A stretch of DNA of 51,505 nt from NCBI GenBank assembly GCA_019090895.1, contig JAHRVB010000025.1, positions 1 through 51,505 of the forward strand. Direction: 5' to 3'. A program made the translations under genes and the position numbers. This document shows positions 1 to 7,088 of this stretch, one piece after another. The notes below the pieces were generated by a model, which worked only from the letters and a program-made list of their open reading frames with translations, had not been told where the DNA came from and searched no databases. Source of the DNA: Kangiellaceae bacterium. Its GTDB lineage: Bacteria; Pseudomonadota; Gammaproteobacteria; Enterobacterales; Kangiellaceae. The number at the start of each line of letters is the position of its first letter. Positions within the stretch are counted from its first letter, which is position 1.

Positions 1-1
1 C

Positions 2-1423
2 GATATTATTCGATTAATGACAGAGGCTTATCAAGAGCTTGCGAAAGAACGTAACATTGAGCTACGCATAGAAACCATTGAAACCATCAGTTTCGAATTT
101 ACACCCGATGCACTTGAAAAAATTATTCTCAATATTCTCTCTAACGCCATAAAATACACACAACAGAATGGGCTAGTCGCTGTATCAGCAAAGCGTTCGA
201 AGGATGGTGAATACGTATTACGAATCAAAGACACAGGCATCGGTATAGCCGAAGATAAAATTGAACGAGTATTCGAACGCTTCCATAGGGTTGATGATGA
301 TAGTGTCAATCAAGTTAATGGCTCGGGTATTGGGCTGGCATTGGTAAAGAGTCTGGTCGAATCCCATAATGGTCAGATTAAAATTGAGAGCTCCTTGAGT
401 AAAGGAACTGAAGTTATAATATCCTTGCCAATCATTAAGGAAGTTGAAAGCTGCGAATTAAATACCCATCGCAACCAAGAAATCATTGCGATGGAGCTAA
501 TGAATATTGACGTGACGACCGATAGGAATGAATACGATGATATTCTACCTGCAACAGATTCTAGTGGTCATCCTACCGTTCTAATTGTCGAAGATAATCA
601 TGATATGCTGCGTTATATCGTTGACAGTATTCAATCCATATATACTCCCATAACGGCTCGAAATGGAGAAGAGGGATATCAGTTAGCCATAAAAGAAGTA
701 CCTGATTTAATCATTAGTGATGTAATGATGCCCAAAATGAACGGTTATCAAACAACGCGTGCGCTTAGAGAAAATCCGATTACTAATCACATCCCAATTG
801 TCCTATTGACTGCAAAAGGCGACCGCACTAGTCGACTTAAAGGATGGCAAGAAAAAGCCGATGATTACATCACTAAACCCTTTGATATTGAAGAACTTAG
901 AGCCCGGCTATCCAACTTAATCAATATTAGAAATATATTGAAACGACGATTTAGCGAATCAGCTTTTGAACCAGAGGAAAAATCAGAACAAGAATCTACT
1001 AAGAGACTAAGCCAATCGAATTTAGAAGATAGATTGCACCAAGAAGAATCAAACGGACTTTCGAGCATTGAAAAAAACACACGACAATTACACGAAAAAT
1101 TCATAGAAACATTAAATACGGAATTAGATAAAATCTATATGAAGTCAGATATAGTTGTCAGTGACGTAGCACAACGAGTGAATATGAGTGAAAGACAATT
1201 CTCCAGAAAGTTAGTGAATGTTATCGATATGACACCTTCAGAATACATCCGGCGTTTTCGACTAGAAAAATCGAAAAATATACTTCGACAAGGTAAAAGT
1301 GTGACTTATACCGCCCTTGAAGTTGGTTTTTCATCACAAGCGTATTTTGGTCGATGCTTCAAAGCACAGTACCGTGTCACTCCGAAGCAATTTTTAAGAC
1401 AAGAAATGGGTGGAGATCTGTAG
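2..1423 (+). CDS. Hybrid histidine kinase/response regulator with C-terminal AraC-type HTH (5'-truncated)
   Basis: The reading frame is open to the left edge, so the sensor region and the phosphoacceptor His are outside the window. Residue numbers count from the first internal ATG at 17. In order: a HATPase domain with N-box ILNILSNAIKYT (about 37-48), G1 box DTGIGI (about 72-77) and G2 box GSGIGLALVKS (about 102); a receiver domain (about 186-300) with acidic pair VEDN, phosphoacceptor Asp235 in ISDVMMPKMNGY and the TKPFD lysine; then an AraC-type double HTH (about 380-464) with SERQFSRK and the typical second-helix GFSSQAYFGRCFK. Known for this architecture (HTCS-type one-protein two-component system): a membrane sensor phosphorylates its own receiver and the HTH controls transcription, often of nutrient-use genes. 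It converges on leuA with a gap of about 20 bp and no obvious terminator. The target is not apparent here; the sensor type is unknown. Confidence 0.93.
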   Translation, partial: DIIRLMTEAYQELAKERNIELRIETIETISFEFTPDALEKIILNILSNAIKYTQQNGLVAVSAKRSKDGEYVLRIKDTGIGIAEDKIERVFERFHRVDDDSVNQVNGSGIGLALVKSLVESHNGQIKIESSLSKGTEVIISLPIIKEVESCELNTHRNQEIIAMELMNIDVTTDRNEYDDILPATDSSGHPTVLIVEDNHDMLRYIVDSIQSIYTPITARNGEEGYQLAIKEVPDLIISDVMMPKMNGYQTTRALRENPITNHIPIVLLTAKGDRTSRLKGWQEKADDYITKPFDIEELRARLSNLINIRNILKRRFSESAFEPEEKSEQESTKRLSQSNLEDRLHQEESNGLSSIEKNTRQLHEKFIETLNTELDKIYMKSDIVVSDVAQRVNMSERQFSRKLVNVIDMTPSEYIRRFRLEKSKNILRQGKSVTYTALEVGFSSQAYFGRCFKAQYRVTPKQFLRQEMGGDL

Positions 1424-1442
1424 CCTTCTGTAGGCGAGAGTA

Positions 1443-3005
1443 TTACCCTCCATTACCCACATCCCTTAGCTGTGCCACTTTCTCCGACCGGTGAATATCA
1501 TTCGCCAAGTTAACCAATGCTCTTGCTGATGATCGAATAATATCCGTCGCTAGCCCCATGCCATGAAATACCTTTGCGTTTTCTTGGTTACGACATGTGG
1601 CCATAATATTCACTTGACCCAGAGCATCGGTGCCTTCGGATGTGGAAGCGACTTTAAAGTCTTTAATCTCTAAATCATATCCAGTAATACGGCTTATACA
1701 TCCACAAATCGAATTTACTGGCCCGTTACCGATAGCCGCTTCTTTTACTAGTTTATCGCCACATCGTAGCTCGACTGTTGCAGTGGCACTGTTTTCGGTA
1801 CCCGATTGAACGGATAACGATTCAAGTGAGAAAAACGTATCTTCACTATCCAAATTAGTAAAGAATACTAAGGCTTCTAAATCATAGTCGAACACCTGTC
1901 CTTTTTTATCGGCTAAGGTTAGAAAGCGTTCATATAATTTATCTAAGTCGTAGTCCTTTTCCTCAAAGCCTAATTCTTCTAACCGATGTTTAATGACATG
2001 TCGGCCAGAACGCGACGTTAGATTTAATTTGTTGGTGCTTAAGCCGACGGTTTCTGGCGTCATAATTTCGTAAGTGTTTTGACTTTTCAATACGCCGTCT
2101 TGATGAATACCCGACGAATGACTAAATGCGTTACTACCAACAATCGCTTTATTGGATTGCACTGGCATGTTGCATATATTGGCGACCAACTGACTAGTAC
2201 GGTGAATTTCTTTGGGATTGACGTTAGTGGTTAAACCGAGCTGATCGTGTCGAGTGTTTAAGATCATCACGACTTCTTCTAATGAACAATTTCCGGCTCG
2301 CTCCCCAATACCATTGATTGTACATTCAATTTGACGAGCTCCCGCTTGAACCGCAGAAATAGAATTGGCGACGGACAAACCTAAATCATCGTGACAATGG
2401 ACCGAAATTACCGCCTTATCAATATTAGGCACTCGATTGTAAAGTGTTTCAATAATGCCACCAAATTCCGACGGCAATGTGTAGCCGACAGTATCTGGAA
2501 TATTAATGGTAGTCGCTCCCGCTTTAATGGTTTGCTCTACCATTCGGCACAAGTGATCGATCGGCGTTCGACCTGCGTCTTCGCAAGAAAATTCGACATC
2601 ATCAGTATAATTTCTGGCACGCTTTACTGAGCGAACCGCCATTTCTACCACATCATCGAATCCTTTTTTTAGCTTGTTCTCTACGTGGATGGTCGAAGTA
2701 GCAATAAAGGTATGAATACGAAAAGCCTCTGCGACTTTTAGGGCCTCACCCGCAGCATCAATATCTTTATCTATGGCTCGCGCCAACCCGGCGATTCGAC
2801 TGTTTTTAATTTCACGAGCGATCTGCTGTACCGACTCAAAATCACCCGGCGATGAAACCGGAAACCCTGCTTCAATAATATCAACACCTAACCGTTCGAG
2901 CGCAAATGCGATTTGCAATTTTTCTCGTGCCGTTAAACTAGCCTGTAACGCTTGTTCACCATCTCGTAAGGTGGTATCAAAAATGATGACATTATTGTCG
3001 CTCAT
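1443..3005 (-). CDS. leuA: 2-isopropylmalate synthase
   Basis: Condenses acetyl-CoA with 2-ketoisovalerate, the committed step of leucine synthesis. The protein is 520 aa, close to the E. coli enzyme. The N-terminal HMGL-like TIM barrel starts with the signature [10 protein letters not shown] (about 9-18); [15 protein letters not shown] gives the metal-binding HxH, and NGIGERAGN follows. The C-terminal third matches the LeuA allosteric (leucine feedback) domain, ending near the stop with ALVNLAND. The ATG at 3005 is preceded by AAGGAA. It is the last gene of a leuCDBA-ordered unit, 60 bp after leuB. E. coli has leuA first, and many proteobacteria keep leuA apart from leuCDB, so this position is mildly unusual. 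It should share the attenuator upstream of leuC unless an internal promoter exists. Confidence 0.97.
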   Translation of the reverse strand: MSDNNVIIFDTTLRDGEQALQASLTAREKLQIAFALERLGVDIIEAGFPVSSPGDFESVQQIAREIKNSRIAGLARAIDKDIDAAGEALKVAEAFRIHTFIATSTIHVENKLKKGFDDVVEMAVRSVKRARNYTDDVEFSCEDAGRTPIDHLCRMVEQTIKAGATTINIPDTVGYTLPSEFGGIIETLYNRVPNIDKAVISVHCHDDLGLSVANSISAVQAGARQIECTINGIGERAGNCSLEEVVMILNTRHDQLGLTTNVNPKEIHRTSQLVANICNMPVQSNKAIVGSNAFSHSSGIHQDGVLKSQNTYEIMTPETVGLSTNKLNLTSRSGRHVIKHRLEELGFEEKDYDLDKLYERFLTLADKKGQVFDYDLEALVFFTNLDSEDTFFSLESLSVQSGTENSATATVELRCGDKLVKEAAIGNGPVNSICGCISRITGYDLEIKDFKVASTSEGTDALGQVNIMATCRNQENAKVFHGMGLATDIIRSSARALVNLANDIHRSEKVAQLRDVGNGG

Positions 3006-3065
3006 GGTTATTCCTTTTCGTCTCGCTCGTGCTCTCGTATCCAGCCAAGTGTTTTCTATTTGCTT

Positions 3066-4115
3066 TTAGCTTGCATTAATTCGTGAAACAACGGCTTCAA
3101 TCGCCTGTTGAGTAGTCACATCGCTGGAAGAGTTAAGATCCTTGGTTAGAATCCCACTATCAATTGCACCAGAAACCGCCAGTTCGATTGATTCCGCTTC
3201 CTTTGGTAGCTTTAACCACCGCAACATCATCGCGATGCTTAAGATACTTGCATAGGGATTTGCAATGCCTTGTCCGGCTATATCGGGTGCAGAACCATGA
3301 ATCGGTTCGAACAATCCATAACGACTGCCAACGGAACTAGACGCAAGTAGCCCCATTGAACCCGCTAGCACACTGGCTTCATCTGACAAAATGTCGCCGA
3401 ACATATTCTCCGTTAATATCACATCAAACTCTGATGGTGACTGGATTAATTTCATCGCACAGGAATCAACTAATTGGTGATGCAAAGCCACCTGCGGAAA
3501 TTCTTGTTCGCCAATTCGGCTAACAACTTCTCGCCATAACTTTGATGTTTCTAAGACGTTTGCTTTATCCACAGAGGTCAAATGATTATTACGCTCCGTG
3601 GCGAGTTCAAACGCGACTCTTGCGATACGTTCGACTTCTTCAACGGAGTATTTACACTCGTCCGTCGCGTAATCAGAGTGACGAGATTTCGCACCAAAAT
3701 AAATGCCGCCCGTTAACTCCCTCACAATAATAAAGTCTGTGCCTTCTAGTATTTCAGATTTTAACGGAGAGGCACTCGCTAATTGGGGATACATCGTTAA
3801 AGGTCTAATGTTGGCATAAACCTCAAGCTCAGCCCGTAACTTTAACAAACCTTGCTCAGGCCTTATTTCTGAATGGTCCCACTTTGGCCCGCCAATAGCC
3901 GCTAAAAAAGTTGCATCAGCCTGTTTACAAGCCGACAGAGTTTCGTCTGGAAGTGCGACACCAAACTCGTCAATTGCTGCGCCACCAATGAGGTGATGAC
4001 TAACTTCAAATTGTTGTTCAAATTGATGTCCGATAGCATCTAATATCCTTTTAACTGAAGTTGCTACTTCTGGACCAATTCCATCGCCGGGTAGACAAGC
4101 AATTTTATAACTCAT
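3066..4115 (-). CDS. leuB: 3-isopropylmalate dehydrogenase
   Basis: NAD-dependent oxidative decarboxylation of 3-isopropylmalate in the cytosol, third step of leucine synthesis. The protein is 349 aa, a normal length. It starts with the family's LPGDGIGPEV (about 8-17), has RELTGGIYFG (catalytic Tyr region), SVDKANVLETSKLWR (catalytic Lys), and the Asp-rich metal site DILSDEASVLAGSMG near 240. The start ATG overlaps the leuD stop as ATGA (4112-4115), and a strong AAGGAG lies just upstream inside leuD, so translation is probably coupled. Downstream leuA follows after a short spacer. Confidence 0.97.
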   Translation of the reverse strand: MSYKIACLPGDGIGPEVATSVKRILDAIGHQFEQQFEVSHHLIGGAAIDEFGVALPDETLSACKQADATFLAAIGGPKWDHSEIRPEQGLLKLRAELEVYANIRPLTMYPQLASASPLKSEILEGTDFIIVRELTGGIYFGAKSRHSDYATDECKYSVEEVERIARVAFELATERNNHLTSVDKANVLETSKLWREVVSRIGEQEFPQVALHHQLVDSCAMKLIQSPSEFDVILTENMFGDILSDEASVLAGSMGLLASSSVGSRYGLFEPIHGSAPDIAGQGIANPYASILSIAMMLRWLKLPKEAESIELAVSGAIDSGILTKDLNSSSDVTTQQAIEAVVSRINAS

Positions 4116-4696
4116 GCTAACTCCTTAAAATGTCGTTTCTCGTATTTTTTAATCTCATCCATTTGGCCAATCAAGAAATCCAATTGTTCCAAACCGTTTA
4201 ACAAACAATATCGAGCAAAGGCTTCAACTTTAAACTCGAATTTTTTATCAGCACAGTGGATCTGCTGCTGTTCTAAATCGACAGTAATTTCTGAACCACT
4301 GTGTTGTAATAAAAATTGATGTTCTTGCTCACTCACCTGAATAGGCAACAAACCGTTCTTGAATGAATTATTAGAAAATATATCTGCGATTGAAGAACTA
4401 ATAACAACTTCGATTCCGAAATCTAGCAATGCCCAAGGCGCATGCTCTCTTGATGATCCACAACCGAAATTATCACCAACGACTAACACTCTTGATTGTT
4501 TGAATTCAGGTTGATTCAAGACGAATTCTGGATTGTCTGTGCCGTCTGCCAAGTAACGCCAATCAGAAAAAAGATGTTTTCCTAATCCGCTTTTGTCTGT
4601 GATCTTTAAGTGGTCGGAACCGATAATTTGATCGGTATCGATATTCTTGGCGCCTAAAACCGCAAAAATGGAACGAAAAGTTTGAAACGGTTTCAT
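4112..4696 (-). CDS. leuD: 3-isopropylmalate dehydratase small subunit
   Basis: Small (swivelling) subunit of isopropylmalate isomerase, partner of LeuC in converting 2- to 3-isopropylmalate. The protein is 194 aa, close to the E. coli length. The diagnostic substrate loop FGCGSSREHAPWAL is at about 79-92, and the N-terminal block ANIDTDQIIG-like stretch (here AKNIDTDQIIGSDHL) is typical. The ATG at 4696 lies 1 nt after the leuC stop, with GGGAG about 10 nt upstream inside leuC. The 3' end overlaps leuB by 4 nt. This is a tight operon arrangement. Confidence 0.97.
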   Translation of the reverse strand: MKPFQTFRSIFAVLGAKNIDTDQIIGSDHLKITDKSGLGKHLFSDWRYLADGTDNPEFVLNQPEFKQSRVLVVGDNFGCGSSREHAPWALLDFGIEVVISSSIADIFSNNSFKNGLLPIQVSEQEHQFLLQHSGSEITVDLEQQQIHCADKKFEFKVEAFARYCLLNGLEQLDFLIGQMDEIKKYEKRHFKELA

Positions 4697-4697
4697 C

Positions 4698-6131
4698 TTA
4701 AATGAACTCCCTTGGGTCAGTAATTCGGCCCGTCACTGCGGCAGCCGCAGCGGTCAATGGACTGGCCAATAAGGTTCGACCACCTTTACCTTGTCGACCT
4801 TCGAAATTTCGATTGCTGGTACTGACACAAAATTGTTTCTCTTTGATGATATCGCCATTCATACCTAGGCACATCGAACAGCCTGGTTCGCGCCACTCTG
4901 CGCCTGCTTCAACAAAAATGTCAGCGATACCTTCTTGCTCGGCTTGCTGTTTTATTTCATGGGAACCAGGCACAATTAGAGTCCGTACACTACTAGCGAC
5001 TTTACGATTCTTAAGCACTTTAGCGGCGTCGCGCAGATCGCTAATTCGGGAGTTAGTACAACTGCCAATAAAAACAACGTCAACGGGTTGGCCTATCATT
5101 GCTTGTTGTTCTGACAGCCCCATATAATCAAGCGCTTGTTGCTCGTTATTGACCGGTATTTTTTCGCCCACTTTAATACCCATTTGTGGGTTTGTTCCGT
5201 AAGTAATCATCGGTTCAATGCTGCTGGCATCTATAGTAATTTTTCGATCAAAGATTGCGCCAGGTTCTGTATACAATTGCCGCCAGTCCTTAACGGCACA
5301 ATCCCAATCTTTTCCTCTAGGTACAAACTCACGATCTTTAAGGTAATCAAATGTCGTATCATCCGGTGCGATCATTCCAGCGCGTGCTCCCGCTTCAATC
5401 GACATATTGCAGATGGTCATTCGTTCATCCATCGATAATGCGCGAATAGTGCTACCGAAATACTCAATCACATGACCTGTAGCACCGCCAATGCCAATTT
5501 GTCGAATGATGGTTAGTATTATGTCTTTAGCTGTTACGCCGGGATTTAAATTGCCGCTAACTTCGATTCCGAAAGATTTTGATTTTCGCTGAGGGATACA
5601 CTGTGTCGCAAAGGTGTAACCCACTTCACTGGTACCAATACCAAATGCCAGTGCACCAAACGCTCCATGGGTACTGGTATGACTATCACCGCAAACGATG
5701 GTTTGACCCGGTTGAGTAATGCCTCGCTCCGGACCTATAACGTGAACGATTCCCTGTTTTTTATCGCCTAGTGCATAGAGGGGCACATCAAATTCTTTAC
5801 AGTTTGCTTGTAACTGCTCGACCTGATGCCTTTCCTGTTCGCCATGAAATTGATATTCACCTTGTTCATTAGGTTTTGTCGTTGGGGTCGAATGATCACA
5901 AGTTGCAAACGTTCTATCGGGACGCCGCAAAGGTATCCCTTTATCTCGTAACATCTGAAATGCTTGTGGTGATGTCACTTCATGAATGAGATGAGTATCA
6001 ATATACAGAATAGCAGGTGTATCTGCCGTTTCCGCAGTCACCAAATGTCGTTTCCAAACTTTATCGAACAGGGTATCAGCGACGGACTCATTAGAAGTCG
6101 GCGCGATACCCTCATAAATCGTTGCTACCAT
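4698..6131 (-). CDS. leuC: 3-isopropylmalate dehydratase large subunit
   Basis: Aconitase-family large subunit carrying the 4Fe-4S cluster of isopropylmalate isomerase. The protein is 477 aa. Cluster cysteines are visible in [16 protein letters not shown] and in the CSMC of [24 protein letters not shown] is the usual active-site stretch. Homology to E. coli LeuC (KTLYEKLFDAH...) begins only at [12 protein letters not shown], so there is an extra N-terminus of about 17-19 residues. No in-frame start codon lies nearer the conserved region, so the ATG at 6131 is kept. This ATG lies inside the last codons of the preceding 76-aa ORF (7-nt overlap). Regulated by the upstream attenuator. Confidence 0.96.
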   Translation of the reverse strand: MVATIYEGIAPTSNESVADTLFDKVWKRHLVTAETADTPAILYIDTHLIHEVTSPQAFQMLRDKGIPLRRPDRTFATCDHSTPTTKPNEQGEYQFHGEQERHQVEQLQANCKEFDVPLYALGDKKQGIVHVIGPERGITQPGQTIVCGDSHTSTHGAFGALAFGIGTSEVGYTFATQCIPQRKSKSFGIEVSGNLNPGVTAKDIILTIIRQIGIGGATGHVIEYFGSTIRALSMDERMTICNMSIEAGARAGMIAPDDTTFDYLKDREFVPRGKDWDCAVKDWRQLYTEPGAIFDRKITIDASSIEPMITYGTNPQMGIKVGEKIPVNNEQQALDYMGLSEQQAMIGQPVDVVFIGSCTNSRISDLRDAAKVLKNRKVASSVRTLIVPGSHEIKQQAEQEGIADIFVEAGAEWREPGCSMCLGMNGDIIKEKQFCVSTSNRNFEGRQGKGGRTLLASPLTAAAAAVTGRITDPREFI

Positions 6132-6355
6132 CTGCCTTTACTCATAAATCCAACAGGTTCAAATTCAAAAACATCAACAATGCTATTACGAGGGGTTTCT
6201 ATTTTTGTATTTGTCTCTTTATTAGCTGCTGCAGAGGATGGATTACTTTCCGTTACAGCCTTAGTATGTTGCTGGTAATCAGCTTCACTAAATTTAGAAG
6301 GTTCGAAGTTCGAATTCTGATGTTCTGCTTCTTGATAAGAATGATTGGCGGTCAT
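6125..6355 (-). CDS. Small polar protein of unknown function at the head of the leu operon
   Basis: A 76-aa ORF that I do not recognise. It lies between the attenuator terminator (6447-6481) and leuC and overlaps the leuC start by 7 nt. Its ATG has a well-placed GAGG about 8 nt upstream (TGAGGATAAAATT then ATG), better than many genes here. The first 55 residues are polar and low-complexity (Asn, Gln, Glu, Ser, Thr; probably disordered); the last 20 are different in character, with [17 protein letters not shown] as a possible folded or binding motif. No signal peptide or membrane segment. It could be a true small protein acting on leucine enzymes, or mainly a translated spacer that couples ribosomes from the leader to leuC. 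The RBS, the overlap with leuC and the contrast between its two ends favour real translation; the function is unknown. Confidence 0.6.
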   Translation of the reverse strand: MTANHSYQEAEHQNSNFEPSKFSEADYQQHTKAVTESNPSSAAANKETNTKIETPRNSIVDVFEFEPVGFMSKGRW

Positions 6356-6446
6356 AATTTTATCCTCATTGGTTGATGTTTTAGTTGGTTTATCTAAATT
6401 TGTTCTAATGTCTTAACTGGCTTACTTACAAAACTTTCGAACTTGC

Positions 6447-6481
6447 AAAAAAAACCCCGAATCACTGAATGAATCGGGGTT
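6447..6481 (-). terminator. leu operon attenuator (intrinsic terminator)
   Basis: Read on the minus strand, AACCCCGATTCA (6481-6470) pairs with TGATTCGGGGTT (6464-6453) around a 5-nt loop, 12 bp with one mismatch, running into eight U (6454-6447). It sits between the leader ORF stop (6514) and the first structural ORF, the classical place for an amino-acid attenuator. Confidence 0.88.
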
Positions 6482-6521
6482 TAGTTATTTCGCTCTTTAT
6501 CACACGTGCGAAATCACCCCG
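6475..6521 (-). promoter_or_regulatory. leu antiterminator pairing and pause hairpin
   Basis: CGGGGT at 6521-6516, overlapping the last codons and stop of the leader peptide, is complementary to ACCCCG at 6480-6475 inside the 5' arm of the terminator. The two pairings exclude each other. A second hairpin, ATTTCGC (6514-6508) with GCGAAAT (6493-6487), lies between them and could be the pause or protector structure. By analogy with known leu/ilv/thr attenuators: a ribosome stalled at the Leu codons leaves 6521-6516 free, the antiterminator forms and transcription continues; a ribosome reaching the stop covers it and the terminator forms. The pairings are seen; the mechanism is inferred. Confidence 0.7.
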
Positions 6522-6579
6522 TCGGAATACCGAGGAGGAGAATGAGTACTAAAATCGCTGTATGGTTTATTCTATTCAT
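6514..6579 (-). CDS. leuL: Branched-chain amino acid leader peptide of the leu operon
   Basis: A 21-codon ORF reading MNRINHTA, then ILVLILLLGI, then PTG and stop. Five Leu codons (TTA and four CTC), several Ile codons and one Val are packed in residues 9-18, directly upstream of an alternative-pairing region and an intrinsic terminator. That combination is diagnostic of a ribosome-stalling leader. The four CTC codons may be rare in this A+T-rich genome, which would sharpen the response. There is no strong Shine-Dalgarno sequence before the ATG. Leader peptides are short-lived and usually left unannotated. Confidence 0.88.
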   Translation of the reverse strand: MNRINHTAILVLILLLGIPTG

Positions 6580-6867
6580 GATTTAAATTTAGTTGTTTTA
6601 ATCAATAGGGTCAACAGCATATAACCTTTCGGTCTATTCTATGATTTACCTTAACGTATACGTCAACACAAACAACCAATCTTGATACCCGATTAGGATA
6701 AAATAAATCTGCTCTTATCCTAGAATTTAAGTTTATTTTGATCCATATATAACTACAAACTATATCAATTAGGATTTGTTCTATTTGACAAAAAACAGGA
6801 GACCATTCACAGTGAGGGCACAGGATAAAAATCGCAGTTAATTTCAGTTTCGAGCATAAGAATCAAA
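6580..6867. promoter_or_regulatory. Divergent control region between the leu and thr leaders
   Basis: This 288-bp gap contains no ORF I would defend. It must hold both operon promoters. For leu (minus) a candidate is TTGACG (6666-6661) with TAGAAT (6641-6636), spacing 19. For thr (plus) a TTGACA at 6785-6790 is a good -35, but no good -10 lies at 16-18 nt. An inverted repeat AGGATAA (6695-6701) / TTATCCT (6715-6721) with a 13-bp spacer lies between the two; a related ATTAGGAT recurs near 6768-6775. The repeat could be a regulator site, but no regulator is identifiable. Confidence 0.4.
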
Positions 6868-6993
6868 ATGAACCTTATAGTTAGCGTAATAACGAATCGA
6901 TCAAGCGACTTAACTATGTCGATGATTACTATTATGGGTAGAACCCTAATGGGTACGATTATGCCAATTTCGAAACGGGCTTTTAAACGATAA
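6868..6993 (+). CDS. thrL: Threonine operon leader peptide (Thr/Ile/Met-rich)
   Basis: A 41-codon ORF ending 21 nt before a terminator hairpin and 95 nt before thrA. Residues 16-34 contain four Thr, four Ile and five Met codons (13 of 19): TMSMITIM, then GRTLMGTIMPI. The C-terminal codons SKRAFKR and stop overlap the antiterminator arm. The start is uncertain: the ATG at 6868 has only a weak AAGAA upstream, and ATGs at 6916 and 6922 are alternatives that keep most of the control region. The E. coli leader (Thr and Ile only) is the known parallel. The Met codons suggest the operon also senses methionine; that is inference. Confidence 0.85.
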   Translation: MNLIVSVITNRSSDLTMSMITIMGRTLMGTIMPISKRAFKR

Positions 6994-7018
6994 TAACCAA
7001 TTCATTTAAAAAGCCCGT
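6975..7018 (+). promoter_or_regulatory. thr antiterminator stem
   Basis: ACGGGCTTTT (6975-6984, in the last codons of the leader ORF) is perfectly complementary to AAAAGCCCGT (7009-7018). The second arm includes the 5' arm of the terminator (7014-7024), so the two structures compete. A ribosome stalled on the Thr/Ile/Met codons leaves the first arm free (read-through). A ribosome at the stop (6991) covers it (termination). Confidence 0.8.
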
Positions 7019-7048
7019 GATTCTGCTAAGATTCGCGGGTTTTTTTTT
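7014..7048 (+). terminator. thr operon attenuator (intrinsic terminator)
   Basis: CCCGTGATTCT (7014-7024) pairs with AGATTCGCGGG (7029-7039) with one mismatch and one G-U, followed by nine T (7040-7048). It lies between the leader stop and thrA. Confidence 0.9.
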
Positions 7049-7088
7049 GCAAAGCTAATAGAAATCAGTATCAATAGAAAACGATGAG

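Noticed and set aside
6122-6376. Plus-strand frames opposite the small leu-operon ORF
   Set aside because: They lack RBSs, are antisense to a minus-strand ORF with better signals, and have no recognisable content.
6541-6585. Plus-strand mini-ORF (MSTKIAVWFILFMI) with an apparently excellent GAGGAG ribosome-binding site
   Set aside because: The GAGGAGGAG is the complement of the run of CTC Leu codons in the minus-strand leu leader, whose role is strongly supported by the attenuator next to it.
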